This document shows positions 37,599 through 47,354 of a stretch of DNA of 64,000 nucleotides, piece by piece. Source of the stretch: JACCVL01 sp963695375 (GTDB lineage: Bacteria > Actinomycetota > Actinomycetes > Propionibacteriales > Nocardioidaceae). The notes under the pieces were generated by a model, which saw only the letters and a program-made list of their open reading frames with translations, made no database searches and was not told the origin of the DNA. The position numbers and the translations under genes were made by a program. Location: contig OY968767.1 in assembly GCA_963695375.1 (NCBI GenBank), positions 1,302,001 to 1,366,000 of the forward strand, written 5' to 3'. The number at the start of each line of letters is the position of its first letter. Within the stretch, counting starts at the first letter, position 1.

Positions 37599-38882
37599 GT
37601 GCCGACGCCCAGCAACCCCGAGACCGTGTTCACCTACGCCTCGCCACAGCTGGCCTTCGGTCCGGGGGCGGCGGACGAGATCGGGCACGCCCTCGCGGCC
37701 CGCGGGGTGCGGCGCGCGCTGGTCGTCACCGACGCCGGCGTGGCGGCGACCGGGGTCCCGCAGCGGGTGGCGGACCGGCTGGCCGACTACCGGGTCGAGG
37801 CGGCGGTGTTCACCGGCACCCGCGTGGAGCCGACCGACGAGAGCATCGCGGCGGCCGTGGACCACGCCCGGTCGACCGGCCCCTGGGACGCCTACGTGGC
37901 CGTCGGTGGGGGGTCGAGCATCGACACCGCCAAGGCGGTCGACCTGCTCACCACGAACCCGGGTGAGCTGCTGGACTACGTGAACCCACCGGTGGGCGGG
38001 GGCCGGGCGCCGGTCGAGCCGCTGCTGCCGCTGGTCGCTGTGCCGACGACCACCGGCACTGGCGCCGAGAGCACCACCGTCTGCGTGCTCGACGTGCTCA
38101 GTCTGCAGGTCAAGACCGGTATCAGCCACCCCGCCCTTCGGCCCACCCTCGCCGTGATCGATCCGGAGGTGACCCTGACCCAGCCGGCCGGGGTGACCGC
38201 CAGCGCGGGGATGGACATCTGCTGCCACGCGCTGGAGAGCTACACCGCCCGGCCGTACCGGTCCTTCGCCCGCAAGCGGCCCGAGGAGCGGGTCCCCTAC
38301 TGCGGCTCCAACCCGATCGCCGACCTGTGGTCCGAGCGTGCGCTCCAACTGCTCGCCTCGTCGTTCCGCTCAGCGGTACGCGACGGGGAGGACCGGGCTG
38401 CCCGCTCGAACATGACGATGGCCTCGACCTTCGCCGGTCTCGGGTTCGGCAACGCCGGCGTGCACATCCCGCACGCCAACGCCTACCCGATCGCCGGTCG
38501 GGTGCGGGACTACCGCCCGCCCGACTACCCCGACGACCATCCGATGGTGCCGCACGGCATGTCGGTCGCGTTGACCGCCCCGGAGGCGTTCCGGTTCACG
38601 TTCCCGGCCGCCCCGGAGCGGCATCTGCGCGCCGCCGAGCTGCTCTCCCCGGACGCGGACCGGCCGGACGACCCGGCCGACTTCCTGCCCCGCGTCCTCA
38701 CCGACCTGATGCGTGCCGTCGGCATGCCGGCGGGCATCGGCGCGGTCGGTTTCGGGGAGCGCGACGTCGGCGACCTCGTCGACGGCGCGCGCAAGCAGCA
38801 GCGGCTGCTGGCGATCGCGCCGCGCGAGCCGACCGACGACGACCTCGAACGGATCCTGCAGCGGTCGGTGCAGCTGTGGTGA
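37599..38882 (+). CDS. Iron-containing alcohol dehydrogenase, hydroxyacid-oxoacid transhydrogenase-like
   Basis: 427 residues. The NAD-binding GGGSSIDTAK and the iron ligands (D and H in GMDICCHALE, two H in GNAGVHIPHANAYP, H in VPHGMS) are present. The YCGSNPIADLW and AGLGFGNAGVH segments resemble ADHFE1-type hydroxyacid-oxoacid transhydrogenases, which oxidise 4-hydroxybutyrate while reducing 2-oxoglutarate. That substrate is inferred; a plain alcohol dehydrogenase remains possible. GTG start 21 bases after the Nudix gene. Confidence 0.82.
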   Translation: MPTPSNPETVFTYASPQLAFGPGAADEIGHALAARGVRRALVVTDAGVAATGVPQRVADRLADYRVEAAVFTGTRVEPTDESIAAAVDHARSTGPWDAYVAVGGGSSIDTAKAVDLLTTNPGELLDYVNPPVGGGRAPVEPLLPLVAVPTTTGTGAESTTVCVLDVLSLQVKTGISHPALRPTLAVIDPEVTLTQPAGVTASAGMDICCHALESYTARPYRSFARKRPEERVPYCGSNPIADLWSERALQLLASSFRSAVRDGEDRAARSNMTMASTFAGLGFGNAGVHIPHANAYPIAGRVRDYRPPDYPDDHPMVPHGMSVALTAPEAFRFTFPAAPERHLRAAELLSPDADRPDDPADFLPRVLTDLMRAVGMPAGIGAVGFGERDVGDLVDGARKQQRLLAIAPREPTDDDLERILQRSVQLW

Positions 38883-38886
38883 CCCG

Positions 38887-38934
38887 GGCTGACGGCGGGG
38901 CTGACGGCGGGGCTGACGGCGGGGCTGACGGCGG
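38887..38934 (+). repeat. Four tandem copies of a 12-base unit
   Basis: GGCTGACGGCGG is repeated four times without change directly after the dehydrogenase gene and immediately before a GC hairpin. It is not part of a gene. Confidence 0.95.
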
Positions 38935-38948
38935 GGCCCCCGCGTTTT
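38931..38948 (+). terminator. Possible terminator after the dehydrogenase gene
   Basis: GCGG (38931-38934) and CCGC (38940-38943) in a GGGGCCCCC context form a short GC hairpin followed by GTTTT. The stem is short; the T run overlaps the rpsL -35. Confidence 0.35.
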
Positions 38949-38975
38949 GACCCTCCCCAGGTGCTCGGGTAATCT
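38947..38975 (+). promoter_or_regulatory. rpsL operon promoter
   Basis: TTGACC (38947-38952), 17 bases, TAATCT (38970-38975): the best sigma-70-type promoter in the window. It gives a leader of about 140 bases before rpsL. Confidence 0.75.
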
Positions 38976-39026
38976 TCCTAGCCGTGCCTGGGGTGTCCCA
39001 GGCCTCACGTGTGCCGTCCTGCAGGC

Positions 39027-39052
39027 TCCGACACGCCCGACTACGGGGGTCG
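39027..39052 (+). promoter_or_regulatory. Conserved leader element upstream of rpsL
   Basis: TCCGACACGCCCGAC, two variable bases, CGGGGGTCG. An outer CGAC/GTCG stem and inner CCCG/CGGG stem with a 4-base loop can form. It matches 24 of 26 bases of the element upstream of rpsJ and lies 70 bases before the rpsL start. It may be a protein-binding leader; this is inference. Confidence 0.55.
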
Positions 39053-39122
39053 CTCCCCGTCGGCGGTGTCACCCGGCTCAGCAGATCCGGCAGATGCTCC
39101 CCGAATCAGAAGGAAGTACGCG

Positions 39123-39497
39123 GTGCCCACCATCCAGCAGCTGGTCCGCAAGGGCCGCCAGGACAAGGTGTCGAAGAACAAGACGCCCGCTCTGAAGGGA
39201 TCCCCTCAGCGGCGCGGTGTGTGCACGCGCGTCTACACGACCACCCCGAAGAAGCCGAACTCCGCGCTGCGGAAGGTCGCCCGAGTCCGGCTGTCCAGCG
39301 GCATCGAGGTCACCGCCTACATTCCCGGCGTCGGCCACAACCTGCAGGAGCACTCGATGGTGCTCGTCCGCGGCGGCCGGGTGAAGGACCTGCCCGGTGT
39401 CCGGTACAAGATCATCCGCGGCTCGCTGGACACCCAGGGCGTCAAGAACCGCAAGCAGGCTCGCAGCCGCTACGGCGCGAAGAAGGAGAAGAGCTGA
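39123..39497 (+). CDS. rpsL: 30S ribosomal protein S12
   Basis: 124 residues from GTG 39123, after AGAAGGAAG. K43 in TPKKPNS and K88 in RVKDLPG, where streptomycin-resistance changes arise, are wild type. It helps decoding at the A-site. The stop overlaps the rpsG start (TGATG). Confidence 0.97.
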   Translation: MPTIQQLVRKGRQDKVSKNKTPALKGSPQRRGVCTRVYTTTPKKPNSALRKVARVRLSSGIEVTAYIPGVGHNLQEHSMVLVRGGRVKDLPGVRYKIIRGSLDTQGVKNRKQARSRYGAKKEKS

Positions 39498-39967
39498 TGC
39501 CGCGCAAGGGACCCGCAGCCAAGCGTCCGGTCGAGGTCGACCCGGTATACGGCAGCCCCCTGGTGACCCAGCTGGTCAACAAGGTCCTGCTGGAGGGCAA
39601 GAAGTCCGTCGCGCAGCGGATCGTCTACACCGCGCTGGAGGGCGCCCGGGAGAAGACCGGTGTCGACCCGGTGGTGACGCTCAAGCGCGCCATGGACAAC
39701 GTCAAGCCGGCGATCGAGGTGAAGAGCCGTCGTGTGGGTGGCGCCACCTACCAGGTGCCGATCGAGGTCCGCGCCGGTCGGTCCACCACGCTCGCGATGC
39801 GCTGGCTGGTCAAGTACTCCGGCGAGCGCCGGGAGAAGACCATGGCGCAACGGCTCATGAACGAGATCCTGGACGCGTCCAACGGGCTCGGCGGCAGCGT
39901 CAAGAAGCGCGAGGACACGCACAAGATGGCCGAGGCGAACAAGGCCTTCGCGCACTACCGCTGGTGA
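39497..39967 (+). CDS. rpsG: 30S ribosomal protein S7
   Basis: 156 residues, full length, starting MPRKGPAAKR with conserved YGSPLVTQLVNKVL. It nucleates assembly of the 30S head and in E. coli represses the str operon. One-base overlap with rpsL. Confidence 0.97.
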   Translation: MPRKGPAAKRPVEVDPVYGSPLVTQLVNKVLLEGKKSVAQRIVYTALEGAREKTGVDPVVTLKRAMDNVKPAIEVKSRRVGGATYQVPIEVRAGRSTTLAMRWLVKYSGERREKTMAQRLMNEILDASNGLGGSVKKREDTHKMAEANKAFAHYRW

Positions 39968-39971
39968 CCTG

Positions 39972-40005
39972 CTCCCGCCCCCGGTTCCACCGGTAGCGGC
40001 GGGAG
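39972..40005 (+). promoter_or_regulatory. Branched hairpin between rpsG and fusA
   Basis: Outer stem CTCCCGCC (39972-39979)/GGCGGGAG (39998-40005) encloses CCGGT-TCC-ACCGG (39981-39993). It starts five bases after the rpsG stop and could attenuate or protect the message; no T-tract follows, so full termination is unlikely. Confidence 0.5.
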
Positions 40006-40050
40006 AACGATCCGCACCCCCATCCCGAGAGCAGAGGAAGTACGTCCACC

Positions 40051-42156
40051 GTGGCTGTCGACATCACGACCGACCTGGGCCGTGTGCGCAACATCGGCAT
40101 CATGGCGCACATCGACGCGGGCAAGACGACGACGACCGAGCGCATCCTGTTCTACACCGGCATCAACTACAAGATCGGTGAGGTGCACGAGGGCGCGGCG
40201 ACGATGGACTGGATGGAGCAGGAGCAGGAACGCGGCATCACGATCACGTCCGCCGCGACCACGTGCGCCTGGAAGAACCACACCATCAACATCATCGACA
40301 CTCCCGGGCACGTCGACTTCACCGTCGAGGTGGAGCGGTCGCTGCGAGTGCTGGACGGAGCGGTCGCGGTGTTCGACGGCGTCGCCGGCGTGGAGCCGCA
40401 GTCGGAGACGGTCTGGCGTCAGGCGGACCGCTACAAGGTGCCGCGCATCTGCTTCGTGAACAAGCTCGACCGCACCGGCGCGGAGTTCCACCGCTGCGTG
40501 GACATGATCTCCGACCGGCTCGCCGCCACGCCGCTGGTGCTGCAGGTGCCGATCGGGACCGAGGCGGACTTCATCGGGGTGGTCGACCTCGTCGAGATGC
40601 GCGCACTCACCTGGCGCGGCGAGACCGCGATCGGCGACGACTACACCGTCGAGGAGATCCCGGCGAGTCACGTGGACACCGCCCGGGAGTGGCGCGACCG
40701 GCTGCTGGAGACCATCGCCGAGGCCGACGACGAGATGATGGAGCTGTACCTCGAGGGTCAGGAGCCGTCGGACGACGCGCTCAAGGCGGCCATCCGGCGG
40801 GCCACGCTGGCCAGCGCGATCACTCCGGTGATGTGCGGGACCGCGTTCAAGAACAAGGGTGTGCAGCCGCTGCTCGACGCCGTCGTCGCCTACCTGCCGT
40901 CGCCGGTCGACGTCCCGGCGATCCAGGGCCACGCCGTCAAGGACGACAGCGTCGTCGAGACGCGTCGACCGAGCGAGGACGAGCCGTTCGCGGCCCTGGC
41001 GTTCAAGATCATGGCCGACCCGCACCTCGGCAAGCTCACCTACCTCCGCGTCTACTCCGGCCGGCTCGACACCGGCAGCTCGGTGCTCAACCCGACAAAG
41101 GGCAAGAAGGAGCGGATCGGCAAGATCTACCGGATGCACGCGAACAAGCGTGAGGAGATCGCGAGCATCGGCGCCGGGCACATCGTCGCCGTCATGGGTC
41201 TGAAGGACACCACCACGGGCGAGACGCTGTGCTCACAGGACTCGCCGGTGGTCCTCGAGTCGATGAACTTCCCTGCCCCGGTGATCCACGTCGCCATCGA
41301 GCCCAAGTCGAAGAGCGACCAGGAGAAGCTCGGGATGGCGATCCAGCGCCTCTCCGAGGAGGACCCGACCTTCCAGGTCCGCACCGACGAGGAGACCGGC
41401 CAGACGATCATTGCCGGGATGGGCGAGCTGCACCTCGAGGTGCTCGTCGACAGGATGCGCCGCGAGTTCCGCGTCGACGCCAACGTCGGCAAGCCCCAGG
41501 TCGCCTACCGCGAGACCATCAAGCGGCTGGTGGAGAAGGTCAGCTACACCCACAAGAAGCAGACGGGCGGCTCGGGCCAGTTCGCCAAGGTGATCATCGA
41601 CCTGGCGCCGACCGGCGGTGACGGCGACGGTGGGTACGAGTTCGTCAACGCGGTCACCGGTGGCCGGATCCCGCGCGAGTACATCCCGTCGGTGGACGAG
41701 GGCGCCCAGGAGGCGATGGAGTTCGGCATCCTGGCCGGCTATCCGATGGTCGACGTGAAGGTGACGCTGACCGATGGGCAGTACCACGACGTCGACTCCT
41801 CGGAGCTGGCGTTCAAGATCGCCGGCTCGATGGCCTTCAAGGAGGCGGCACGCCGGGCTGACCCGGTGCTGCTCGAGCCGATGTTCGCGGTCGAGGTGAT
41901 CACCCCTGAGGACTACATGGGCGACGTCATCGGCGACCTCAACTCCCGCCGCGGCCAGATCCAGGCCATGGAGGAGGGTCCGAGCGGTGCCAAGGTCGTG
42001 AAGGCTCTGACACCGCTGTCCGAGATGTTCGGGTACGTCGGCGACCTGAGGTCCAAGACCTCGGGGCGCGCGTCGTACTCGATGCAGTTCGACTCGTACG
42101 CCGAGGTCCCGAAGGCCGTGGCGGAAGAGATCATCAAGAAGGCGCGCGGCGAGTGA
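40051..42156 (+). CDS. fusA: Elongation factor G
   Basis: 701 residues, full length. G motifs: AHIDAGKTTT, DTPGHVDF and NKLDRTG. It catalyses ribosomal translocation and, with RRF, recycling. GTG 40051 follows AGAGGAAG. Third gene of the str operon. Confidence 0.98.
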   Translation: MAVDITTDLGRVRNIGIMAHIDAGKTTTTERILFYTGINYKIGEVHEGAATMDWMEQEQERGITITSAATTCAWKNHTINIIDTPGHVDFTVEVERSLRVLDGAVAVFDGVAGVEPQSETVWRQADRYKVPRICFVNKLDRTGAEFHRCVDMISDRLAATPLVLQVPIGTEADFIGVVDLVEMRALTWRGETAIGDDYTVEEIPASHVDTAREWRDRLLETIAEADDEMMELYLEGQEPSDDALKAAIRRATLASAITPVMCGTAFKNKGVQPLLDAVVAYLPSPVDVPAIQGHAVKDDSVVETRRPSEDEPFAALAFKIMADPHLGKLTYLRVYSGRLDTGSSVLNPTKGKKERIGKIYRMHANKREEIASIGAGHIVAVMGLKDTTTGETLCSQDSPVVLESMNFPAPVIHVAIEPKSKSDQEKLGMAIQRLSEEDPTFQVRTDEETGQTIIAGMGELHLEVLVDRMRREFRVDANVGKPQVAYRETIKRLVEKVSYTHKKQTGGSGQFAKVIIDLAPTGGDGDGGYEFVNAVTGGRIPREYIPSVDEGAQEAMEFGILAGYPMVDVKVTLTDGQYHDVDSSELAFKIAGSMAFKEAARRADPVLLEPMFAVEVITPEDYMGDVIGDLNSRRGQIQAMEEGPSGAKVVKALTPLSEMFGYVGDLRSKTSGRASYSMQFDSYAEVPKAVAEEIIKKARGE

Positions 42157-42218
42157 GCCCGGCCTGACGGCAGCCTCGCGCACAGGCGTACGACACGACA
42201 GACCAGGAGGAGCCAGAA

Positions 42219-43412
<1,194 letters not shown>

Positions 43413-43453
43413 TCTCGCCGGGTGCGGGGCCCGGGGCCGGTCGACACGGTCGA

Positions 43454-43484
43454 TTGGCCTGCGGGTCCCGCCCTCTGGCATACT
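43454..43484 (+). promoter_or_regulatory. Candidate promoter of the S10 operon
   Basis: TTGGCC (43454-43459), 19 bases, CATACT (43479-43484). The -35 is identical to that of the rplJ candidate. It predicts an rpsJ leader of about 240 bases. Confidence 0.45.
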
Positions 43485-43624
43485 AGACAAGTTGCTCCGG
43501 CAGGGACGCCGGGGTGCCCGCGCCGCTGCGCCGGGTGCCGCACCAGGAGTCCCGCACCGGCCCGGTCTCGCCGGGTTCCCGTCCACGACCCCCTCCGATC
43601 GAGGAAGTGCTCGTACGCTGCGAA

Positions 43625-43658
43625 GCGTCCGACACGCCCGACCTCGGGGGTCGGACGC
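43625..43658 (+). promoter_or_regulatory. Conserved leader hairpin upstream of rpsJ
   Basis: GCGTCCGAC (43625-43633) pairs perfectly with GTCGGACGC (43650-43658) around an inner CCCG/CGGG stem. The core 43628-43653 matches the rpsL leader at 24 of 26 bases and lies 79 bases before the start codon. Confidence 0.6.
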
Positions 43659-43732
43659 GGGGGAGTGCGGGCGGACTCCGACGAGGCCGCCCAGTCCGTA
43701 GCTGTACCGAGGAGAAGGACGAGACGAGAGCG

Positions 43733-44041
43733 ATGGCGGGACAGAAGATCCGCATCCGGCTCAAGGCCTACGACCACGAGGTGATCGACTCGTCGGCGCG
43801 CAAGATCGTCGACACGGTGACCCGTACTGGTGCGCAGGTCGCGGGCCCGGTGCCGCTGCCTACCGAGAAGAACGTGTTCTGCGTCATCCGCTCGCCGCAC
43901 AAGTACAAGGACAGCCGCGAGCACTTCGAGATGCGCACGCACAAGCGGCTGATCGACATCATCGACCCGACGCCCAAGACGGTCGACTCGCTGATGCGGC
44001 TCGACCTGCCCGCCGGTGTCGACATCGAGATCAAGCTCTGA
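43733..44041 (+). CDS. rpsJ: 30S ribosomal protein S10
   Basis: 102 residues, starting MAGQKIRIRLKAYDHEVID; full length. ATG 43733 is the homologous start. S10 is part of the 30S head and also the NusE antitermination factor. First gene of the merged S10-spc-alpha block. Confidence 0.97.
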   Translation: MAGQKIRIRLKAYDHEVIDSSARKIVDTVTRTGAQVAGPVPLPTEKNVFCVIRSPHKYKDSREHFEMRTHKRLIDIIDPTPKTVDSLMRLDLPAGVDIEIKL

Positions 44042-44055
44042 GGACGCCTGCAGCC

Positions 44056-44733
44056 ATGAGTTCGCACCCGAGTACGCACGAGCGCACCGTTCGTGGGCTG
44101 CTGGGCACCAAGCTCGGCATGACCCAGATGTGGGACGAGGACAACCGCGTCGTCCCGGTGACGGTGATCGCCGCCGACAGCAACGTGGTGACCCAGATCC
44201 GCAAGGCCGAGACCGACGGCTACTCCGCCGTCCAGGTCGGCTATGGGGAGATCGCGGCCCGGAAGGTGACCCGGCCCCAGGCCGGGCACTTCGAGCGGGC
44301 CGGTGCCACGCCGCGCCGCCACCTGGTGGAGATCCGCACCGAGGACGCCGCCTCCTACGAGCCCGGCCAGGAGCTGGGCGCCGACCTCTTCACGGCCGGC
44401 GAGCAGGTGGACGTGACCGCCACCAGCAAGGGCAAGGGCTTCGCCGGCGTCATGAAGCGGCACGGCTTCTCCGGCGTCGGCGCCTCGCACGGCGCCCACC
44501 GCAACCACCGCAAGCCGGGCTCGATCGGCGGCTGCGCCACGCCGGGCCGGGTGTTCAAGGGGCTGCGGATGGCCGGCCGGATGGGCAGCGACACGGTGAC
44601 CACGCTCAACCTGACCGTGCACGCCGTCGACGTGGACAAGGGCCTGATCCTGCTCACCGGCGCGGTGCCGGGACCGCGGGGCGGCCTGGTCCTCGTTCGC
44701 TCCGGCGTCAAGGCGAAGGGGACCGACGCATGA
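44056..44733 (+). CDS. rplC: 50S ribosomal protein L3
   Basis: 225 residues with LLGTKLGMTQMWDEDN at the N-terminus and the conserved HGAHRNHRKPGSIGGCATPGR loop reaching the peptidyl-transferase centre. Slightly long at the N-terminus, as in actinobacteria. Overlaps rplD by 4 bases. Confidence 0.97.
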   Translation: MSSHPSTHERTVRGLLGTKLGMTQMWDEDNRVVPVTVIAADSNVVTQIRKAETDGYSAVQVGYGEIAARKVTRPQAGHFERAGATPRRHLVEIRTEDAASYEPGQELGADLFTAGEQVDVTATSKGKGFAGVMKRHGFSGVGASHGAHRNHRKPGSIGGCATPGRVFKGLRMAGRMGSDTVTTLNLTVHAVDVDKGLILLTGAVPGPRGGLVLVRSGVKAKGTDA

Positions 44734-45416
44734 CCACCATCGACGTCCGCGACGCGGCCGGCGAGACGACCGGCTCGCTCGAGCTGCCGGCCGAGATCTT
44801 CGACGTGCAGGTGAACGTCCCGTTGATCCACCAGGTCGTCGTCGCCCAGCAGGCAGCGGCCCGGCAGGGCAGCGCGAGCACCAAGACGCGTGCCCAGGTC
44901 AGCGGCGGCGGCGCCAAGCCGTACCGGCAGAAGGGCACCGGGCGCGCCCGGCAGGGGTCCATCCGGGCGCCGCAGTTCACCGGTGGTGGCGTGGTGCACG
45001 GTCCGACTCCGCGCTCGTACGACCAGCGCACCCCGAAGAAGATGAAGGCGGCCGCCCTGCGCGGAGCGCTGTCCGACCGCGCCCGCGGTGGCCGCGTGCA
45101 CGTCCTGGAGTCGTTCCTCGACGGTGACATCCCGTCCACCAAGCAGGCGGTCGCCGCGCTGCGCCGGGTGTCGGAGCGACCGCGCGCGCTGGTCGTCCTG
45201 GAGCGCGCCGACGCGTCGACCTGGTTGTCGTTGCGCAACGTGGACACCCTGCACGTGGTCGCCGTGGACCAGCTGAACACCTACGACGTGCTGGCCAGCG
45301 ACGACGTGGTCTTCAGCCGCGCCGCCTACGACGCCCTGGTCGCTCGGCAGGCCGGCTCGCGCCGCCCCGGGCGTGGCCGGGCGGCCACCACCAGCGAGAG
45401 TGAGGCGCCGTCGTGA
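44730..45416 (+). CDS. rplD: 50S ribosomal protein L4
   Basis: 228 residues. The extended loop that lines the exit tunnel reads GGGAKPYRQKGTGRARQGS. In E. coli L4 represses the S10 operon. The last 20 residues are a non-conserved Arg/Ser/Glu tail. Overlaps both neighbours by 4 bases. Confidence 0.96.
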   Translation: MTTIDVRDAAGETTGSLELPAEIFDVQVNVPLIHQVVVAQQAAARQGSASTKTRAQVSGGGAKPYRQKGTGRARQGSIRAPQFTGGGVVHGPTPRSYDQRTPKKMKAAALRGALSDRARGGRVHVLESFLDGDIPSTKQAVAALRRVSERPRALVVLERADASTWLSLRNVDTLHVVAVDQLNTYDVLASDDVVFSRAAYDALVARQAGSRRPGRGRAATTSESEAPS

Positions 45417-45718
45417 GCACCCTGCACAAGAGCCCGCGCGACGTGCTGATCGCGCCGGTCGTCAGCGAGAAGAGCTACGGCCTGCTCGACCAGAACAAGT
45501 ACACCTTCCTGGTGCGCCCGGACGCCAACAAGACGGAGATCAAGATCGCCGTCGAGCAGGTGTTCGACGTGACCGTCACCGCCGTCAACACCGCGAACCG
45601 GGCCGGCAAGCGCAAGCGAACCCGGCTGGGCTGGGGCAGGCGCCCGGACACCAAGCGCGCGGTCGTCAGCGTGGCTGCCGGCCAGCGCATCGACATCTTC
45701 GCCGGGCCGACGGGCTGA
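45413..45718 (+). CDS. rplW: 50S ribosomal protein L23
   Basis: 101 residues, with PRDVLIAPVVSEKSY and the loop KRKRTRLGWGRRPDTKRA. It sits at the tunnel exit, where trigger factor and SRP dock. GTG start overlaps rplD. Confidence 0.96.
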   Translation: MSTLHKSPRDVLIAPVVSEKSYGLLDQNKYTFLVRPDANKTEIKIAVEQVFDVTVTAVNTANRAGKRKRTRLGWGRRPDTKRAVVSVAAGQRIDIFAGPTG

Positions 45719-45750
45719 GCGGGCACCGAGACGACGAGGACTGAGCACTC

Positions 45751-46581
45751 ATGGCCATTCGCAAGTACAAGCCGACGACCCCTGGTCGGCGCGGTTCGTC
45801 CGTCGCCGACTTCGTGGAGGTCACCCGGTCGACGCCGGAGAAGTCGCTGGTCCGTCCGCTGCCGAAGAAGGGCGGCCGCAACAACCGCGGCCGGATCACC
45901 ACCCGGCATCAGGGCGGCGGGCACAAGCGTGCCTACCGGTTGATCGACTTCCGTCGCTACGACAAGGACGGTGTGCCGGCCACGGTCGCGCACATCGAGT
46001 ACGACCCCAACCGGACCGCGCGGATCGCGCTGCTGCACTACGCCGACGGGGACAAGCGCTACATCATCGCTCCGCAGCACCTCAGGCAGGGCGGGAAGGT
46101 CGAGGCCGGGCCGGCTGCCGACATCCGGCCGGGCAACAACCTCCCGCTGCGCAACATCCCGGTCGGCACGACCGTGCACGCCGTCGAGCTGCGGCCCGGG
46201 GGCGGGGCCAAGATGGCGCGGTCGGCCGGCGCCTCGACCCAGCTCGTCGCCAAGGAGGGCAGCCGCGCCCAGCTGCGGCTGCCGTCCGGCGAGATGCGCT
46301 ACGTGGACGTGCGCTGCCGGGCCACGGTGGGCGAGGTCGGGAACGCCGAGCAGTCCAACATCAACTGGGGCAAGGCCGGCCGGATGAGGTGGAAGGGCAA
46401 GCGCCCGTCCGTCCGCGGCGTCGCGATGAACCCGGTCGACCACCCGCACGGTGGCGGCGAGGGCAAGACGTCCGGTGGCCGCCACCCGGTGTCGCCGTGG
46501 GGCGCGCCGGAGGGCCGGACGCGCAAGCGCAAGGCCAGTGACCAGCTGATCGTCCGTCGCCGCAAGTCCGGCAAGCGCTGA
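45751..46581 (+). CDS. rplB: 50S ribosomal protein L2
   Basis: 276 residues, full length. The essential His near the peptidyl-transferase centre is in VDHPHGGGEGKTSGGRHPV. N-terminus MAIRKYKPTTPGRRGSSV is canonical. Confidence 0.97.
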   Translation: MAIRKYKPTTPGRRGSSVADFVEVTRSTPEKSLVRPLPKKGGRNNRGRITTRHQGGGHKRAYRLIDFRRYDKDGVPATVAHIEYDPNRTARIALLHYADGDKRYIIAPQHLRQGGKVEAGPAADIRPGNNLPLRNIPVGTTVHAVELRPGGGAKMARSAGASTQLVAKEGSRAQLRLPSGEMRYVDVRCRATVGEVGNAEQSNINWGKAGRMRWKGKRPSVRGVAMNPVDHPHGGGEGKTSGGRHPVSPWGAPEGRTRKRKASDQLIVRRRKSGKR

Positions 46582-46595
46582 GAGGGGCCTGACCG

Positions 46596-46877
46596 ATGCC
46601 ACGCAGCCTGAAGAAGGGTCCCTTCGTCGACGACCACCTGATCAAGAAGGTGGACGCGCAGAACGAGGCGGGCAGCAAGAACGTGATCAGGACCTGGTCA
46701 CGCCGATCGATGATCGTGCCGGCGATGCTCGGGCACACGATCGCGGTGCATGACGGGCGCAAGCACGTCCCGGTCTTCGTGACCGAGGCGATGGTCGGGC
46801 ACAAGCTCGGCGAGTTCGCGCCGACCCGCACCTTCCGCGGGCACGACAAGGACGACCGCAAGAGCCGCCGTCGCTGA
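46596..46877 (+). CDS. rpsS: 30S ribosomal protein S19
   Basis: 93 residues: MPRSLKKGPFVDDHL to GHDKDDRKSRRR. Full length; forms the 30S head with S13. Confidence 0.97.
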   Translation: MPRSLKKGPFVDDHLIKKVDAQNEAGSKNVIRTWSRRSMIVPAMLGHTIAVHDGRKHVPVFVTEAMVGHKLGEFAPTRTFRGHDKDDRKSRRR

Positions 46878-46907
46878 CGGCCGACCACGACGAGAGAGAA
46901 CGAACTG

Positions 46908-47354
46908 ATGAGTGTTGCAGAGCGGAGGCGCGTGAGCGCCCGTCGCGAGAGCCTGCTGGGCGACCAGCCGGGCGCCTTCGCGGTGGCGCGATTCGTGCGC
47001 GTGACCCCGCAGAAGGCACGTCGAGTCGTCGACCTCGTGCGCGGGCGGCCGGTGGAGGACGCGCTGGCGATGCTGCGCTTCGCCCCACAGGCCGTCGCCG
47101 AGACGATCTACAAGACCCTCGAGAGCGCGGTCGCCAATGCGGAGGCAGGCGAGGACCTGCACCGGAGAGACCTCGTGGTCTCCCGGATCACGGTGGACGA
47201 GGGACCCACGCTGAAGCGGTTCCGTCCGCGCGCGCAGGGTCGTGCGTACCGGATCCGCAAGCGCACCAGCCATCTCACCGTCGTGGTCACCCCCCGGCCG
47301 GAGGCCGGCACGACCAACGGTGCATCGTCGAGCAAGAAGGGCAGGGCCCGCTAA
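46908..47354 (+). CDS. rplV: 50S ribosomal protein L22
   Basis: 148 residues, about 35 longer than E. coli because of an N-terminal extension (first 20 residues) and a Ser/Lys-rich C-terminus. The core VRVTPQKARRVVDLVRG and the tunnel hairpin region RPRAQGRAYRIRKRTSH are normal. Changes in this hairpin give macrolide resistance in other bacteria. Confidence 0.96.
   Translation: MSVAERRRVSARRESLLGDQPGAFAVARFVRVTPQKARRVVDLVRGRPVEDALAMLRFAPQAVAETIYKTLESAVANAEAGEDLHRRDLVVSRITVDEGPTLKRFRPRAQGRAYRIRKRTSHLTVVVTPRPEAGTTNGASSSKKGRAR

Larger units (their letters stand above)
43413..43732 (+). promoter_or_regulatory. Intergenic region with rpsJ promoter and leader
   Basis: 320 bases without a gene. 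It holds a weak GC hairpin after tuf (CCGGG 43418-43422 / CCCGG 43430-43434), a candidate promoter (43454-43484), a leader hairpin (43625-43658) and AGGAGAAGGA close to the rpsJ start. I see no small open frame with a good start in it. Confidence 0.6.

Noticed and set aside
38887..38940. Reading the 12-base repeats as a coding extension (ADGG repeats on the minus strand)
   Set aside because: No start, ribosome-binding site or homology; it lies between a gene stop and a promoter.
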